A stretch of 64,000 bases of DNA, taken from assembly GCA_937876225.1 (NCBI GenBank), contig CALFIC010000062.1:1-64000 (forward strand), read 5' to 3'. This DNA comes from an uncultured Chloroflexota bacterium. GTDB lineage: Bacteria > Chloroflexota > Chloroflexia > Chloroflexales > Roseiflexaceae. The notes beneath the pieces were generated by a model. It was given only the letters and a program-made list of their open reading frames with translations. It ran no database searches and was not told the origin of the DNA. Position numbers and translations under genes: made by a program. Position 1 is the stretch's first letter. Every line of letters begins with the position of its first letter. This document shows positions 6,357 to 14,906 of this stretch, piece after piece.

Positions 6357-9200
6357 ATGTACGACGCAACCATGGTTGCCATTGATGTTGAAGCAACCGG
6401 TTTAAGTGATATTGACGATGAAGTTATTGAGGTCGCCGCGGTGCGCTTTCGTGGTTTGACTGAAGTCGACCATTACACCACTTTGGTCAAACCAAGTATT
6501 CCAATCCCCTTCAAAATCTCACGCATCACTAACATTACCGATGCCATGGTAGCCGACAAACCGTCATTTGCCGAAGTACGCGCTCAACTCAAGGCATTTA
6601 TCGGCGATGACCCCGTGCTGGGACATAGTGTCGATTTCGACGTACGGATGCTGGCGGGTTCGGGACTACGCCTCAAACAACCGGCCATCGACACGTATGA
6701 ATTTGCTACCTTAGTGACACCAAATGCTGGTAGTTTTAAGTTGACTGATTTAGTCAAAAAATTAGGCGTGACGGTACAAGACGACGGTGAAGCCCACCGT
6801 GCCTTGTACGATGCCCGCCTTGCCCAACGCCTTTTTTGTCGTTTGTATGAATTACTTATCGACAACGACATGGCTCTTATCGAAGAAGTACTACGTATCA
6901 CCCGTACCTTGCCGAATTGGCCACTGCGTCCAATCTTTGCGCAAGCGTTGAGTGATGTGGCCAAGGCCTCATTTGGGAAAAATCAGCCTCGTCGCGTACG
7001 CTCACTCGACGACTACATTCCCCTCGAGCCGACCAATTCGTCGACGCCGATTCGCAATACCACCATCCAAAAAATATTTTCGACCAATGGGGTATTGGGG
7101 CGCATGTTCCCTGGCTACGAACAACGCGAACCACAAGTCACCATGTCCACCGCCGTCGCCGAAGCATTTAATACCGGCGATCATCTCATCGTCGAAGCGG
7201 GCACGGGTACCGGTAAAGGCCTGGCGTACCTCGTACCCTCCGCCTTGCACGCCCTCGAGCGAGGTCAACGGGTCGTGTTAACCACGCATACGATCAACCT
7301 GCAAGACCAATTGTTTTTTAAAGATATTCCCGCCCTCACCAAAATCTTTGATGCCGAACGGGCTGCCGGCAATACCCAAATCCCCGATGTTGACTTGCAG
7401 TCGGCATTGCTCAAGGGGCGCAGCAATTATCTGTGTATGCGCCGCCTCGACGAAGCCAAGTCTGTGGGTGGCATCAATGACGACGACACCAAATCGTTGC
7501 TCAAAGTGGCGATGTGGGCCACCAAAACCGACGCCGGTGACCGCAATGAAATCGCCTTGTTTGACCGCGAAATGGTGACCTGGAATCGCTTGCATGCGGG
7601 CTTCGACATGTGCAATGGTCCCGCCTGTGCCTACTTCGACCAATGCTGGTTCTTTTTGGCGCGGCGCCAAGCCGAAGCCGCCCATTTGGTGGTGGTCAAT
7701 CATGCCTTGATGTTGATCGACATGGTGATGGAATCACCGATTTTACCACCATATGACCACGTGGTCATCGATGAAGCGCATAACCTCGAAGACGTTGCCA
7801 CCGATCAATTTGGCTGGCGCCTCGATTATAGCGACGTCACCACCTTTTTTGATAGCATGATCCACGAAGGTGGGCAGATGCAAGCTGAAGGCTTATTGTT
7901 GCGCTTGCCGACGTACCTCAAGGGCAGTACTGCCGGACGCGATGTAAGCGAACAAATGGCGAGGATTGTCGAACGTACCAATCCCGCTATCGAACGGGCT
8001 CGCACCCAAATCCGCGAATTGTTTGATTTGATGAGCATTGTGATGCTCCAAGAAGCCGAAACCAATAGTTATGACACCCGCCTGCGGATTACCGCTGCTA
8101 CCCGTCGCTTGAGTAAATGGCAACCGATTCTGCCGGCGTGGGAAAATGTGGCGCTGTCGTTTCGCAGCATCGCTTTGCAACTCAACGATCTCACACAGTT
8201 GGTCGATTCCTTGGCCGATGCCAACGTCGTTGATTACGAAGCGCTGGCGAGCCAAACCAAATCACTCAACCGCTTTGTGACGGACTTCAACATGAATATG
8301 GCCAATTTTATCCATGGTGAAGACACCAATCTGATTACCTGGATGCTCCAAGCCCGTAACCGCGATGAATTACAGCTGGCGATTGCGCCTCTTGAAGTAG
8401 CAAGTTTGCTCCGCGAACGCTTGTTTGACAAAAAAAAGAGCGTTATTCTGACCTCGGCTACCTTGTCGGTCAATAACCGCTTTGACTATGTGCAACAGCG
8501 CCTCGGGGTAGACACCGACCACCACATCCAACTCGATTCCCCGTACGACTACGAAGACCAAGTCTTGCTCTATTTGCCCCAAGATATGCCCGAACCCAAA
8601 GATTTCGAATACCAACAAATTCTTGAACAAGCGATTGTCGATACCGCGGTAGCTGCAGCAGGCCGCACGCTGGTATTGTTTACCTCGACCAGTGCCTTGC
8701 GCTCCACCTACAATGCTGTGTATGAGCAACTGGCTGAGCAGGGGATTAATTTGCTGGGGCAGAATTTGGACGGTTCACGCAAATTGATTTTGGAGCGCTT
8801 TAAAACCGAGCCGCGCAGTGTGCTATTTGGTACATCGAGCTTCTGGGAAGGGGTCGACGTGGTGGGTGATGCCTTGTCGGCACTGATTATCACCAAACTG
8901 CCCTTTGCCGTGCCCAGCGACCCTATTTATGCGGCCCGGTCAGAACAATTTAGCGATGCCTTTAACGAGTACTCGTTGCCACAGTCGATTTTAAAGTTCA
9001 AACAAGGGTTTGGCCGGCTCGTCCGCGCCAAAGACGACCGTGGCATCGTGATTGCACTCGATCGACGTTTGACCAGCAAAAAATACGGGCAACAATTTTT
9101 GCAATCGTTGCCCGCAACTACGGTGCGTACCGGTCCTATTCGCGCAGTCGCCTCGCTGGTGCGGCGCACGGTTACTCCGCCGGCGTCGCAGCCGGAGTAA
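6357..9200 (+). CDS. dinG: DinG-family DNA helicase with N-terminal DEDDh exonuclease domain
   Basis: 947 residues. The N-terminal 3'-5' exonuclease domain (about 1-170) shows D10/E12 in DVEATGL, GHSVDFD near 91-97 and HRALYDARL near 145 (H plus D). The helicase part has Walker A with K287 (EAGTGTGKG), DEAH box 472-475, and C-terminal motifs near GFGRLVRA. Four cysteines, C360, C419, C424 and C430, lie where XPD/DinG enzymes bind a 4Fe-4S cluster, so a cluster is likely; the Bacillus exonuclease-fused homologue lacks it. Role: processing of R-loops, G4 or branched DNA in repair. GGAAA precedes the ATG. Its stop overlaps the convergent ABC gene by 29 bases. Confidence 0.9.
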   Translation: MYDATMVAIDVEATGLSDIDDEVIEVAAVRFRGLTEVDHYTTLVKPSIPIPFKISRITNITDAMVADKPSFAEVRAQLKAFIGDDPVLGHSVDFDVRMLAGSGLRLKQPAIDTYEFATLVTPNAGSFKLTDLVKKLGVTVQDDGEAHRALYDARLAQRLFCRLYELLIDNDMALIEEVLRITRTLPNWPLRPIFAQALSDVAKASFGKNQPRRVRSLDDYIPLEPTNSSTPIRNTTIQKIFSTNGVLGRMFPGYEQREPQVTMSTAVAEAFNTGDHLIVEAGTGTGKGLAYLVPSALHALERGQRVVLTTHTINLQDQLFFKDIPALTKIFDAERAAGNTQIPDVDLQSALLKGRSNYLCMRRLDEAKSVGGINDDDTKSLLKVAMWATKTDAGDRNEIALFDREMVTWNRLHAGFDMCNGPACAYFDQCWFFLARRQAEAAHLVVVNHALMLIDMVMESPILPPYDHVVIDEAHNLEDVATDQFGWRLDYSDVTTFFDSMIHEGGQMQAEGLLLRLPTYLKGSTAGRDVSEQMARIVERTNPAIERARTQIRELFDLMSIVMLQEAETNSYDTRLRITAATRRLSKWQPILPAWENVALSFRSIALQLNDLTQLVDSLADANVVDYEALASQTKSLNRFVTDFNMNMANFIHGEDTNLITWMLQARNRDELQLAIAPLEVASLLRERLFDKKKSVILTSATLSVNNRFDYVQQRLGVDTDHHIQLDSPYDYEDQVLLYLPQDMPEPKDFEYQQILEQAIVDTAVAAAGRTLVLFTSTSALRSTYNAVYEQLAEQGINLLGQNLDGSRKLILERFKTEPRSVLFGTSSFWEGVDVVGDALSALIITKLPFAVPSDPIYAARSEQFSDAFNEYSLPQSILKFKQGFGRLVRAKDDRGIVIALDRRLTSKKYGQQFLQSLPATTVRTGPIRAVASLVRRTVTPPASQPE

Positions 9201-9202
9201 CC
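9170..9202. terminator. Inverted repeat holding both stop codons of convergent genes
   Basis: GGTTACTCCG and CGGAGTAACC form perfect 10-base arms around 13 bases. The dinG stop TAA lies in the right arm and the ABC gene stop (TTA on plus) in the left arm, so each gene's last codons encode one arm. No T-tract follows on either strand, so it may be a 3'-end stabilising hairpin rather than a classical terminator. Confidence 0.55.
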
Positions 9203-11001
9203 AAGCTCGCAAATTGGCGTTGATACAAATCGGCGTACATCCCACCGGCAGCCATGAGTTGGTCATGGTTGCCGATTTCCATGACTTTGCCATGGTCGAG
9301 CACCACAATTCGATCGGCACCACGAATGGTCGAGAGGCGGTGGGCGATGACGAAGCTGGTACGACCACGCAACAACCGCTCTAGTGCTTGCTGGATCAAA
9401 ACTTCGGTGCGAGTGTCGACGCTACTCGTGGCTTCGTCGAGGATTAGGATGTTGGGTTTGGCTAAAATTGCCCGCGCGATCCCAATTAATTGGCGTTGGC
9501 CTTGGCTGAGGGCTACCCCTTTGGCACCGAGGATGGTGTCGTAGCCTTGGGGGAGCGACATAATCAATTCGTGGGCGTTGGCATCTTTGGCGGCGGCGAT
9601 GACGTCGTCGTCGCTAGCGTCGAGCTTGCCGTAGCGAATGTTTTCTTTGACGCTATCCGAAAACAAGAAGGTTTCTTGCAGTACCATGCTCATTTGGTGG
9701 CGCAACGGCGTAAGCTGATAATCGCTCACATTGACGCCGTCAATCGCCACGCTGCCTTGGGTCACATCGTAGAGGCGGGGAATAAGCGATACAAACGAGG
9801 TTTTGCCCGAGCCGGTTGGGCCTACCAAGGCAATCATTTCGCCTGGTTTGACCTGCAAGCTCACGTCTTGGAGTACCCAATCGGCATCGCCACTTTGCCC
9901 TTGACGGGCATCATAACGGAACCAGACGTGGTCGAAGCTGACGGCGCCATTGACATGGCTGATGGGGTGTTGCGTCGGCAATTCTGGCATGTCGACAGGG
10001 TGGTCAATCAGGTTAAATGTCCGTTCTGCCGCAGCCAAGGCTGATTGGGCTGTGGTATAGAACTGTGACAATGCTTGGATGGGCCGAAAAAAGAAGGCTA
10101 CATAGGACAAAAACGCCACCACCACCCCAGGCGTGACTTGATTTTGCAGGACCAAATAACCGCCGTAGCCCGCCACAATCGCAATTCCCAAAGCTGCCAA
10201 TACATCGACGAGGGGTCCAAAGGCGGCGGTGATGGCGGTGGCGCTGACATTGGCGTCGCGGTTGGCGGCATTGCGTTGCGAAAAACGCTCACGGTTGACG
10301 TCGGTACGGGTGAACGCTTGGGCGACTTTGACACCGGCGATTTCTTCTTGGATGTCGGATGATACATCACCAATCGACTCACGGGTTTTGCGGAAGGCTC
10401 GGCGGGCTGAGACCGCAAAGAGTTGGGTCATGATAAACAACACGGGAACGAGCAAAAAGCTGGCAATCGACAAGCGCCAATCGAGCAGTACCATGGCGAT
10501 GACGATTCCTACCAAGGTAAACAAGTTGCCGATAATCATCACGAGCCCTTGACCGAGGAGTTGGGTGATGACATCGATATCGTTGACGATGCGTGACATC
10601 AAGTCGCCGGCTGGGTTTTTGTCAAAAAACCGCAACGACAACTTTTGTAGATGGCCAAACAATTCACTGCGCATGTGGGCAATGGTGCGTTGGCCTACTT
10701 GTCCCATGTATTGGAATGTCAGTCGTGAAGAAATCGCGCCAACTACATAAAAAACGAGTAACACTACCATGTATTGCCACAGCAAGGTGGTGTTTTTGGT
10801 GCCGATCGCTTCGTCTACGGTTTTGCCAATCAAAATCGGCGCGCCGGCTTGGGTGATAGCGCCAATGATGGACAAAAAAGTAATTCCCACAAAATTACGC
10901 CAATAGGGTGCCAAATATGCGCCAAGTCGTTTGGCGGTCACACTCGTATTGGCCGCCTTCCCTTCGGGAAGTTCAGCAATGCCTTGTATGCCTCTCCACA
11001 T
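9172..11001 (-). CDS. ABC exporter half-transporter, catalytically competent partner
   Basis: 609 residues: six-helix type-IV exporter membrane domain (about 25-330) and one nucleotide-binding domain (about 360-600). Walker A is GPTGSGKTS, signature LSQGQRQLIGIARAI, Walker B ILILDEATSSVD with the catalytic Glu present, H-loop AHRLS. The LSQGQ signature plus intact Glu matches the TM288/LmrD-like half of heterodimeric exporters. Its ATG shares one base with the TAA of the upstream ABC gene (TAATG), so the two halves are coupled. Exports drugs, lipids or peptides; the substrate is not readable. Confidence 0.9.
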   Translation of the reverse strand: MWRGIQGIAELPEGKAANTSVTAKRLGAYLAPYWRNFVGITFLSIIGAITQAGAPILIGKTVDEAIGTKNTTLLWQYMVVLLVFYVVGAISSRLTFQYMGQVGQRTIAHMRSELFGHLQKLSLRFFDKNPAGDLMSRIVNDIDVITQLLGQGLVMIIGNLFTLVGIVIAMVLLDWRLSIASFLLVPVLFIMTQLFAVSARRAFRKTRESIGDVSSDIQEEIAGVKVAQAFTRTDVNRERFSQRNAANRDANVSATAITAAFGPLVDVLAALGIAIVAGYGGYLVLQNQVTPGVVVAFLSYVAFFFRPIQALSQFYTTAQSALAAAERTFNLIDHPVDMPELPTQHPISHVNGAVSFDHVWFRYDARQGQSGDADWVLQDVSLQVKPGEMIALVGPTGSGKTSFVSLIPRLYDVTQGSVAIDGVNVSDYQLTPLRHQMSMVLQETFLFSDSVKENIRYGKLDASDDDVIAAAKDANAHELIMSLPQGYDTILGAKGVALSQGQRQLIGIARAILAKPNILILDEATSSVDTRTEVLIQQALERLLRGRTSFVIAHRLSTIRGADRIVVLDHGKVMEIGNHDQLMAAGGMYADLYQRQFASLVTPAATPAE

Positions 11002-12749
11002 TAGATGACTCCTTCGTGGGCTAATTGATGACCAAATTGTGAATCAATGATATCGCCATATACCGCATTGTCACGCAACAAATCGTCGTGAGTGCCTTGA
11101 CCGATGATTTTGCCGCCATCGAGCAACAAAATCACATTGGCATTGCGTACCGTGCTGATGCGCTGCGCGATGACGAACGACGTGCGGTTGTGCATTAAAT
11201 CATCGAGTGCTTGTTGAATTTTGAATTCAGTTTCGGCATCGACGGCCGAGGTGCTGTCATCGAGGATCAGGATTTTGGGGTCGAGCAAGAGCGCCCGCGC
11301 GATGGCAATGCGTTGGCGTTGGCCGCCTGACAACCCCACGCCCTTTTCCCCTACAATCGTGTCATAGCCTTGGGGAAGTTCTTGGATATAGGCATCGGCT
11401 TGGGCCCGCTTGGCAGCCTCGAGTACTTCGGCATCACTGGCATCAGGGCGACCATAGGCGATATTGTCGCGGATAGAACCACTAAACAACGTCGTTTCTT
11501 GGAGCACGATGCCGATTTGACTGCGCAAACTATCGAGCGTCACGCTCCGCACATCGTGGTCATCAATGATAATAGCACCACTGTTGGCGTCATAAAAACG
11601 GGGGATGAGATTGATGAGTGAGCTTTTGCCACTTCCAGTCGTCCCTAGGATGGCCACTGTCGTTCCGGCGGGGATATCAAACGACACGCCATCGAGGACT
11701 TTATTTGCAGAGCCGGCATAACGCAAGGTGACATTGTCGAAGCGGACATGACCTTGGACTGCAGGCATCACGATGGCGTTGGGACTATCTTCGACATCTT
11801 GTTTGGTGTCGAGCAACTCAAAAATGCGCTCGTTGCTGACACTGGCACGCGTGATTTGAGCCGAAATCATGCCGAGCATGAACAATGGCTGGAATAAAAG
11901 CGAAAGGTAGGTGGTAAAGGCAATTAATTCGCCCACACTGATTTCGCCACTCATCGCTTTGTAGCCACCGGCCCACAAAATACCGAGTGTTCCTAAATTA
12001 TTGATGAGGAAAATAAGCGGGAATGAGCTCGACATGGCCACGACAGATTTGAGATTCATCTCAAGTAAGGAGTCGTTTTTTTCGGCAAAACGGGCTTCTT
12101 CGTGGGCTTCACGGCCAAACGCCTTTACCAAACGGGCGCCGCTGATGTTTTCTTGTAATACCACATTGAGCAATCCCAAACGCTCTTGGATAATGGAAAA
12201 CATTGGTCGTACGACTTGCATAAAATAGCCGAGTACTACCATCGACGGCGGGATGAAAACCAATGCTACCAATGTCAATTGCCAATTCATGGAGAAGAGT
12301 GCAAATAGACTACCAATCAACAGCATCAACGCACTAATGAATTGCAACAACGCCGATGCCACAAACGAGCGTACTTGTTCGACGTCGCTGGTGAGGCGCG
12401 TCATCAGTTGTCCCGCTTGGGTGCGGTCATGATAGGCAAAACTTAGCGTTTGGATTTTTTCAAACAATTTGTTGCGCAAATCAAACGCAAATGACTGCGA
12501 GACTTTTTCGGACCAATAACTCTGAGTAAAACCAAACAACCCACGGACGACGGCTAGTCCGACGAGCAACAACGTGCCTGACAAAATCGGTGCCCATACT
12601 TTGGCAGTTATGCCATCGTCGAGTACCGAGCGCAAAATCATCGGGCTGACCAGATTGGCGCCAGTGCTCAAAATAAGACTCAACCATGCGCCAGTAAACA
12701 AAAGCCAATGGGGTTTGAGTAGACTGAGCATGCGGCGAAATAGCTGCAT
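11001..12749 (-). CDS. ABC exporter half-transporter with degenerate ATP site
   Basis: 582 residues from the ATG at 12749, which has AAAGGAG five bases upstream; the 23-residue extension to 12818 lacks this. Six-helix membrane domain, then nucleotide-binding domain with GTTGSGKSS, LSGGQRQRIAIARAL and Walker B ILILDDSTSAVD. The residue after the Walker B Asp is Asp instead of the catalytic Glu, and the H-loop reads AQRIS with Gln for His: one ATP site is degenerate, as in TM287, LmrC or BmrC. Together with the following gene it should form an asymmetric heterodimeric exporter. The C39-like peptidase gene lies 87 bases upstream. Confidence 0.9.
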   Translation of the reverse strand: MQLFRRMLSLLKPHWLLFTGAWLSLILSTGANLVSPMILRSVLDDGITAKVWAPILSGTLLLVGLAVVRGLFGFTQSYWSEKVSQSFAFDLRNKLFEKIQTLSFAYHDRTQAGQLMTRLTSDVEQVRSFVASALLQFISALMLLIGSLFALFSMNWQLTLVALVFIPPSMVVLGYFMQVVRPMFSIIQERLGLLNVVLQENISGARLVKAFGREAHEEARFAEKNDSLLEMNLKSVVAMSSSFPLIFLINNLGTLGILWAGGYKAMSGEISVGELIAFTTYLSLLFQPLFMLGMISAQITRASVSNERIFELLDTKQDVEDSPNAIVMPAVQGHVRFDNVTLRYAGSANKVLDGVSFDIPAGTTVAILGTTGSGKSSLINLIPRFYDANSGAIIIDDHDVRSVTLDSLRSQIGIVLQETTLFSGSIRDNIAYGRPDASDAEVLEAAKRAQADAYIQELPQGYDTIVGEKGVGLSGGQRQRIAIARALLLDPKILILDDSTSAVDAETEFKIQQALDDLMHNRTSFVIAQRISTVRNANVILLLDGGKIIGQGTHDDLLRDNAVYGDIIDSQFGHQLAHEGVI

Positions 12750-12836
12750 GGTAACTCCTTTGTAAAACGAAATGACTCTTGTTATTATTGTAATGAAATA
12801 TACCGGCGTGTGCCTCAATCATTTGGATGATTTTTG

Positions 12837-13580
12837 CTAATACTGTTGCTCATGCGTGTACGGATTGGCGAGGCGATCGTTGCTGCCGGTCACCCAGCGC
12901 TCCCAATGCGACGGCGTATGGAGACGAAATGTACGCCCGTACCAGAGGTCGTGGGCTGCTTGCGATGGAAATATCGGTGCATAACAGCGCGTACTGAAGA
13001 TCCGCAAAAACTCTGATCGTGCCAATGTGCGATTGCCTGGGTAGTCTTCGGCAATCCCGTCGCCATCGCGATCCACATTGTTGGCATCGATTTTGAAGTC
13101 ACCGAGCGCCGGCCACTGACTGTCAATGATGTAATATTCACGTCGCGCCTGACCGTTTTTGTCAACAAAATGATCACTATACCCCACCAGCACTACCGCA
13201 TGTTGCCCAAATACGCGGGTGAAACCCACTTGGCGTGCGGTATAAATATCGATGATACAGGGAATTCCCATGTCAATTAATTGACATAACACATATTCAC
13301 AATTAGTAAAACGAAGATTACCAAAATGACTCCCAAAGCCCCGTTTGCGTAATTGCCAGACTTTGAGGGCTGGTACCGTGCCGCCCATGTTGGGTTGAAA
13401 CAGCAGACCCGCTTCGCGGATAAACTCTGCAGGCGTATGGATCAAGGCATTGGCGCGGGTGTTGAGTACATTGGCGAGCGAGGTAAAGCTACAGGCGTTG
13501 CGGATTTGACCGACGACGGGCCAATTACTGGTCGGGCCGGCAAAGACACTGTGGACGTAAGGGGGAAATTGGGGCGTCAT
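12837..13580 (-). CDS. C39-like (papain-fold) cysteine peptidase-like protein
   Basis: 247 residues from ATG 13580 (GAGGTG upstream); the frame to 13613 has no ribosome site. VVGQIRNACSFTSLANVL near residues 22-39 carries the oxyanion Gln and catalytic Cys; FGQHAVVLVGY near 130 the His; YYIIDSQWP near 155 the Asp/Asn: the order expected for peptidase_C39_2 proteins. No signal peptide is evident. DRDGDGIAED near 169-178 looks like a Ca2+-binding loop. It is upstream of, and in line with, the heterodimeric ABC exporter, but it is not fused to it and no double-glycine precursor gene is seen nearby. Confidence 0.7.
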   Translation of the reverse strand: MTPQFPPYVHSVFAGPTSNWPVVGQIRNACSFTSLANVLNTRANALIHTPAEFIREAGLLFQPNMGGTVPALKVWQLRKRGFGSHFGNLRFTNCEYVLCQLIDMGIPCIIDIYTARQVGFTRVFGQHAVVLVGYSDHFVDKNGQARREYYIIDSQWPALGDFKIDANNVDRDGDGIAEDYPGNRTLARSEFLRIFSTRCYAPIFPSQAAHDLWYGRTFRLHTPSHWERWVTGSNDRLANPYTHEQQY

Positions 13581-13590
13581 AGTCACCTCT

Positions 13591-13620
13591 TTGACAGATG
13601 ATTGTTTATTCAATTATACT
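13591..13620 (+). promoter_or_regulatory. Promoter of the cobalamin-uptake operon
   Basis: TTGACA (13591-13596), 18-base spacer, TATACT (13615-13620), about 30 bases upstream of the riboswitch aptamer. The -35 overlaps the ribosome-site region of the divergent peptidase gene. Confidence 0.75.
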
Positions 13621-13654
13621 GCGACGGCAGCGAAAGCTGTAACAAGTACATAAC

Positions 13655-13776
13655 TGATAAAGTGACCCGCTAGCCCGGATGCTAGGGCGTTAAGGTGGAA
13701 GACGGTGAGAGTCCGTCGCTGTGCCGCAACTGTAAGTATCGCTTTGACGATACGAGTCAGGAAACCTGCTTTATCA
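13655..13776 (+). ncRNA. Cobalamin riboswitch aptamer
   Basis: P1 is closed by TGATAAAG (13655-13662) with CTTTATCA (13769-13776). Inside are hallmark segments: GATGCTAGGG, the GTGGAA-like and GGTGAGAGTCC region, CCGCAACTGTAAG and the B12 box AGTCAGGAAACCTGC. It lies directly upstream of a BtuF-BtuC-BtuD set, the expected target. Binding of adenosyl- or hydroxocobalamin should lower expression. Confidence 0.95.
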
Positions 13777-13857
13777 CGTACGTGGATTTGACCTTCTCGC
13801 GCGAGGGAGGTGCCATGAAGACACAACCCGTCCTCTGGACGGTAGTTGGTCGCATTG

Positions 13858-13888
13858 CCCTTGCATTTCTGCAAGGGTGTTTTATTTA
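13858..13888 (+). terminator. Terminator in the riboswitch expression platform
   Basis: CCCTTGCA, loop TTTC, TGCAAGGG, then TGTTTTATTT. It ends about 17 bases before the favoured btuF start, so ligand-dependent transcription termination is the likely mode. It lies inside an alternative in-frame 5' extension of btuF. Confidence 0.8.
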
Positions 13889-13904
13889 CTTGAAAGGGAG
13901 TCCC

Positions 13905-14903
13905 ATGAAGTCGTTTTTGCGTGTTATCCTACTCAGCGTTGCCATGCTGATAAGTGCCTGTGCCACTGCACCGGCACAAGTCCCTACTGCTACGATGGCA
14001 CCGGTCGCTACAGTTGCTGCCACTGCTGCGCCTACAATTGTTGCTACTGAAGTACCAACTGCCGTTGCTCCTGCATCGGTCACCGATAGTGCAGGTCGGG
14101 TGGTTGCGATCCCCGCGCATGTCAGCAAAATCATCTCATTGGCGCCAAGTACCACCGAAATGATTTATGCCCTCGGCAAGGGAAGTGCCGTCGTCGCCAT
14201 CGATATGTACAGCGATTACCCCACTGAGGTCAGCAAAATAACCAAGATCTCGAATCCCGATATGACCTACAACTATGAGCAAATCGCCGCTCTCGCACCA
14301 GACATGGTGTTTGCGGCGGGGATTACCAACCCTGATGTTGTTACTGCCATCGAAAAGTTGAAGATCCCGGTAGTTGTGGTGGGATCGGTCAACACGACGG
14401 TCGCCAGCATTAAATCAGATATCACCTTGGTGGGGACGCTCCTTGGCGCCACCAGTGAAGCCACCACCCTTACCACTCAAATCCAAACGGATTGGGATGC
14501 CTTGGCGGCCAAAGTAGCGACTGCTCCTAAGAAACCGCGCGTCTTTTGGGAACTCGACGCCACCGACCCCAGCAAGCCGTACACCATTGGTGCCGGGAGC
14601 TTCGTCAATGATTTACTGGTTGCTGCTGGCGCGGTGAATGTGTTTGCCGACGTCAAGAACCCCTACCCCCAAGTGAGTGTTGAGCAAGTCGTAGCGGCTG
14701 CACCCGACATTATTATTTTGGCGGATTCGTTATATGGGGTGACGCCGGACATGGTGTCCAAACGGGCTGGCTGGGAAACCATCCCCGCCGTGAAAAGCAA
14801 CGCCGTTTTTGCCATCAACGATAATCTGGTCAGCCGGCCAGGACCACGGATCGTGGCTGGGTTGCAGGCTGCCATCACCATTGTCCACCCCGAGGTCAAG
14901 TAA
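13905..14903 (+). CDS. btuF: Cobalamin ABC transporter substrate-binding lipoprotein
   Basis: 332 residues. A lipoprotein signal MKSFLRVILLSVAMLISACA gives Cys19 as the lipidated residue, followed by an Ala/Thr/Pro-rich linker (about 20-60) and a BtuF/FecB-type periplasmic-binding domain (RVVAIPAHVSKIISLAPSTTE onward). The start is chosen at 13905 because it has AAGGGAG and yields a normal signal peptide. An in-frame ATG at 13815 with an even stronger GGGAGG exists upstream of the terminator and would add 30 residues. The riboswitch and the following permease and ATPase genes point to cobalamin or another corrinoid. Confidence 0.88.
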   Translation: MKSFLRVILLSVAMLISACATAPAQVPTATMAPVATVAATAAPTIVATEVPTAVAPASVTDSAGRVVAIPAHVSKIISLAPSTTEMIYALGKGSAVVAIDMYSDYPTEVSKITKISNPDMTYNYEQIAALAPDMVFAAGITNPDVVTAIEKLKIPVVVVGSVNTTVASIKSDITLVGTLLGATSEATTLTTQIQTDWDALAAKVATAPKKPRVFWELDATDPSKPYTIGAGSFVNDLLVAAGAVNVFADVKNPYPQVSVEQVVAAAPDIIILADSLYGVTPDMVSKRAGWETIPAVKSNAVFAINDNLVSRPGPRIVAGLQAAITIVHPEVK

Positions 14904-14906
14904 CTG

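Noticed and set aside
9254..10552. Plus-strand open frames inside the ABC exporter genes
   Set aside because: They are low-complexity antisense shadows of conserved ABC coding sequence, with no ribosome sites or family motifs.
13695..13904. Long btuF reading frame starting inside the riboswitch
   Set aside because: The first ATGs lie within the aptamer and have no ribosome site; 13905 gives a proper lipoprotein signal. The 13815 ATG is kept only as an open question.
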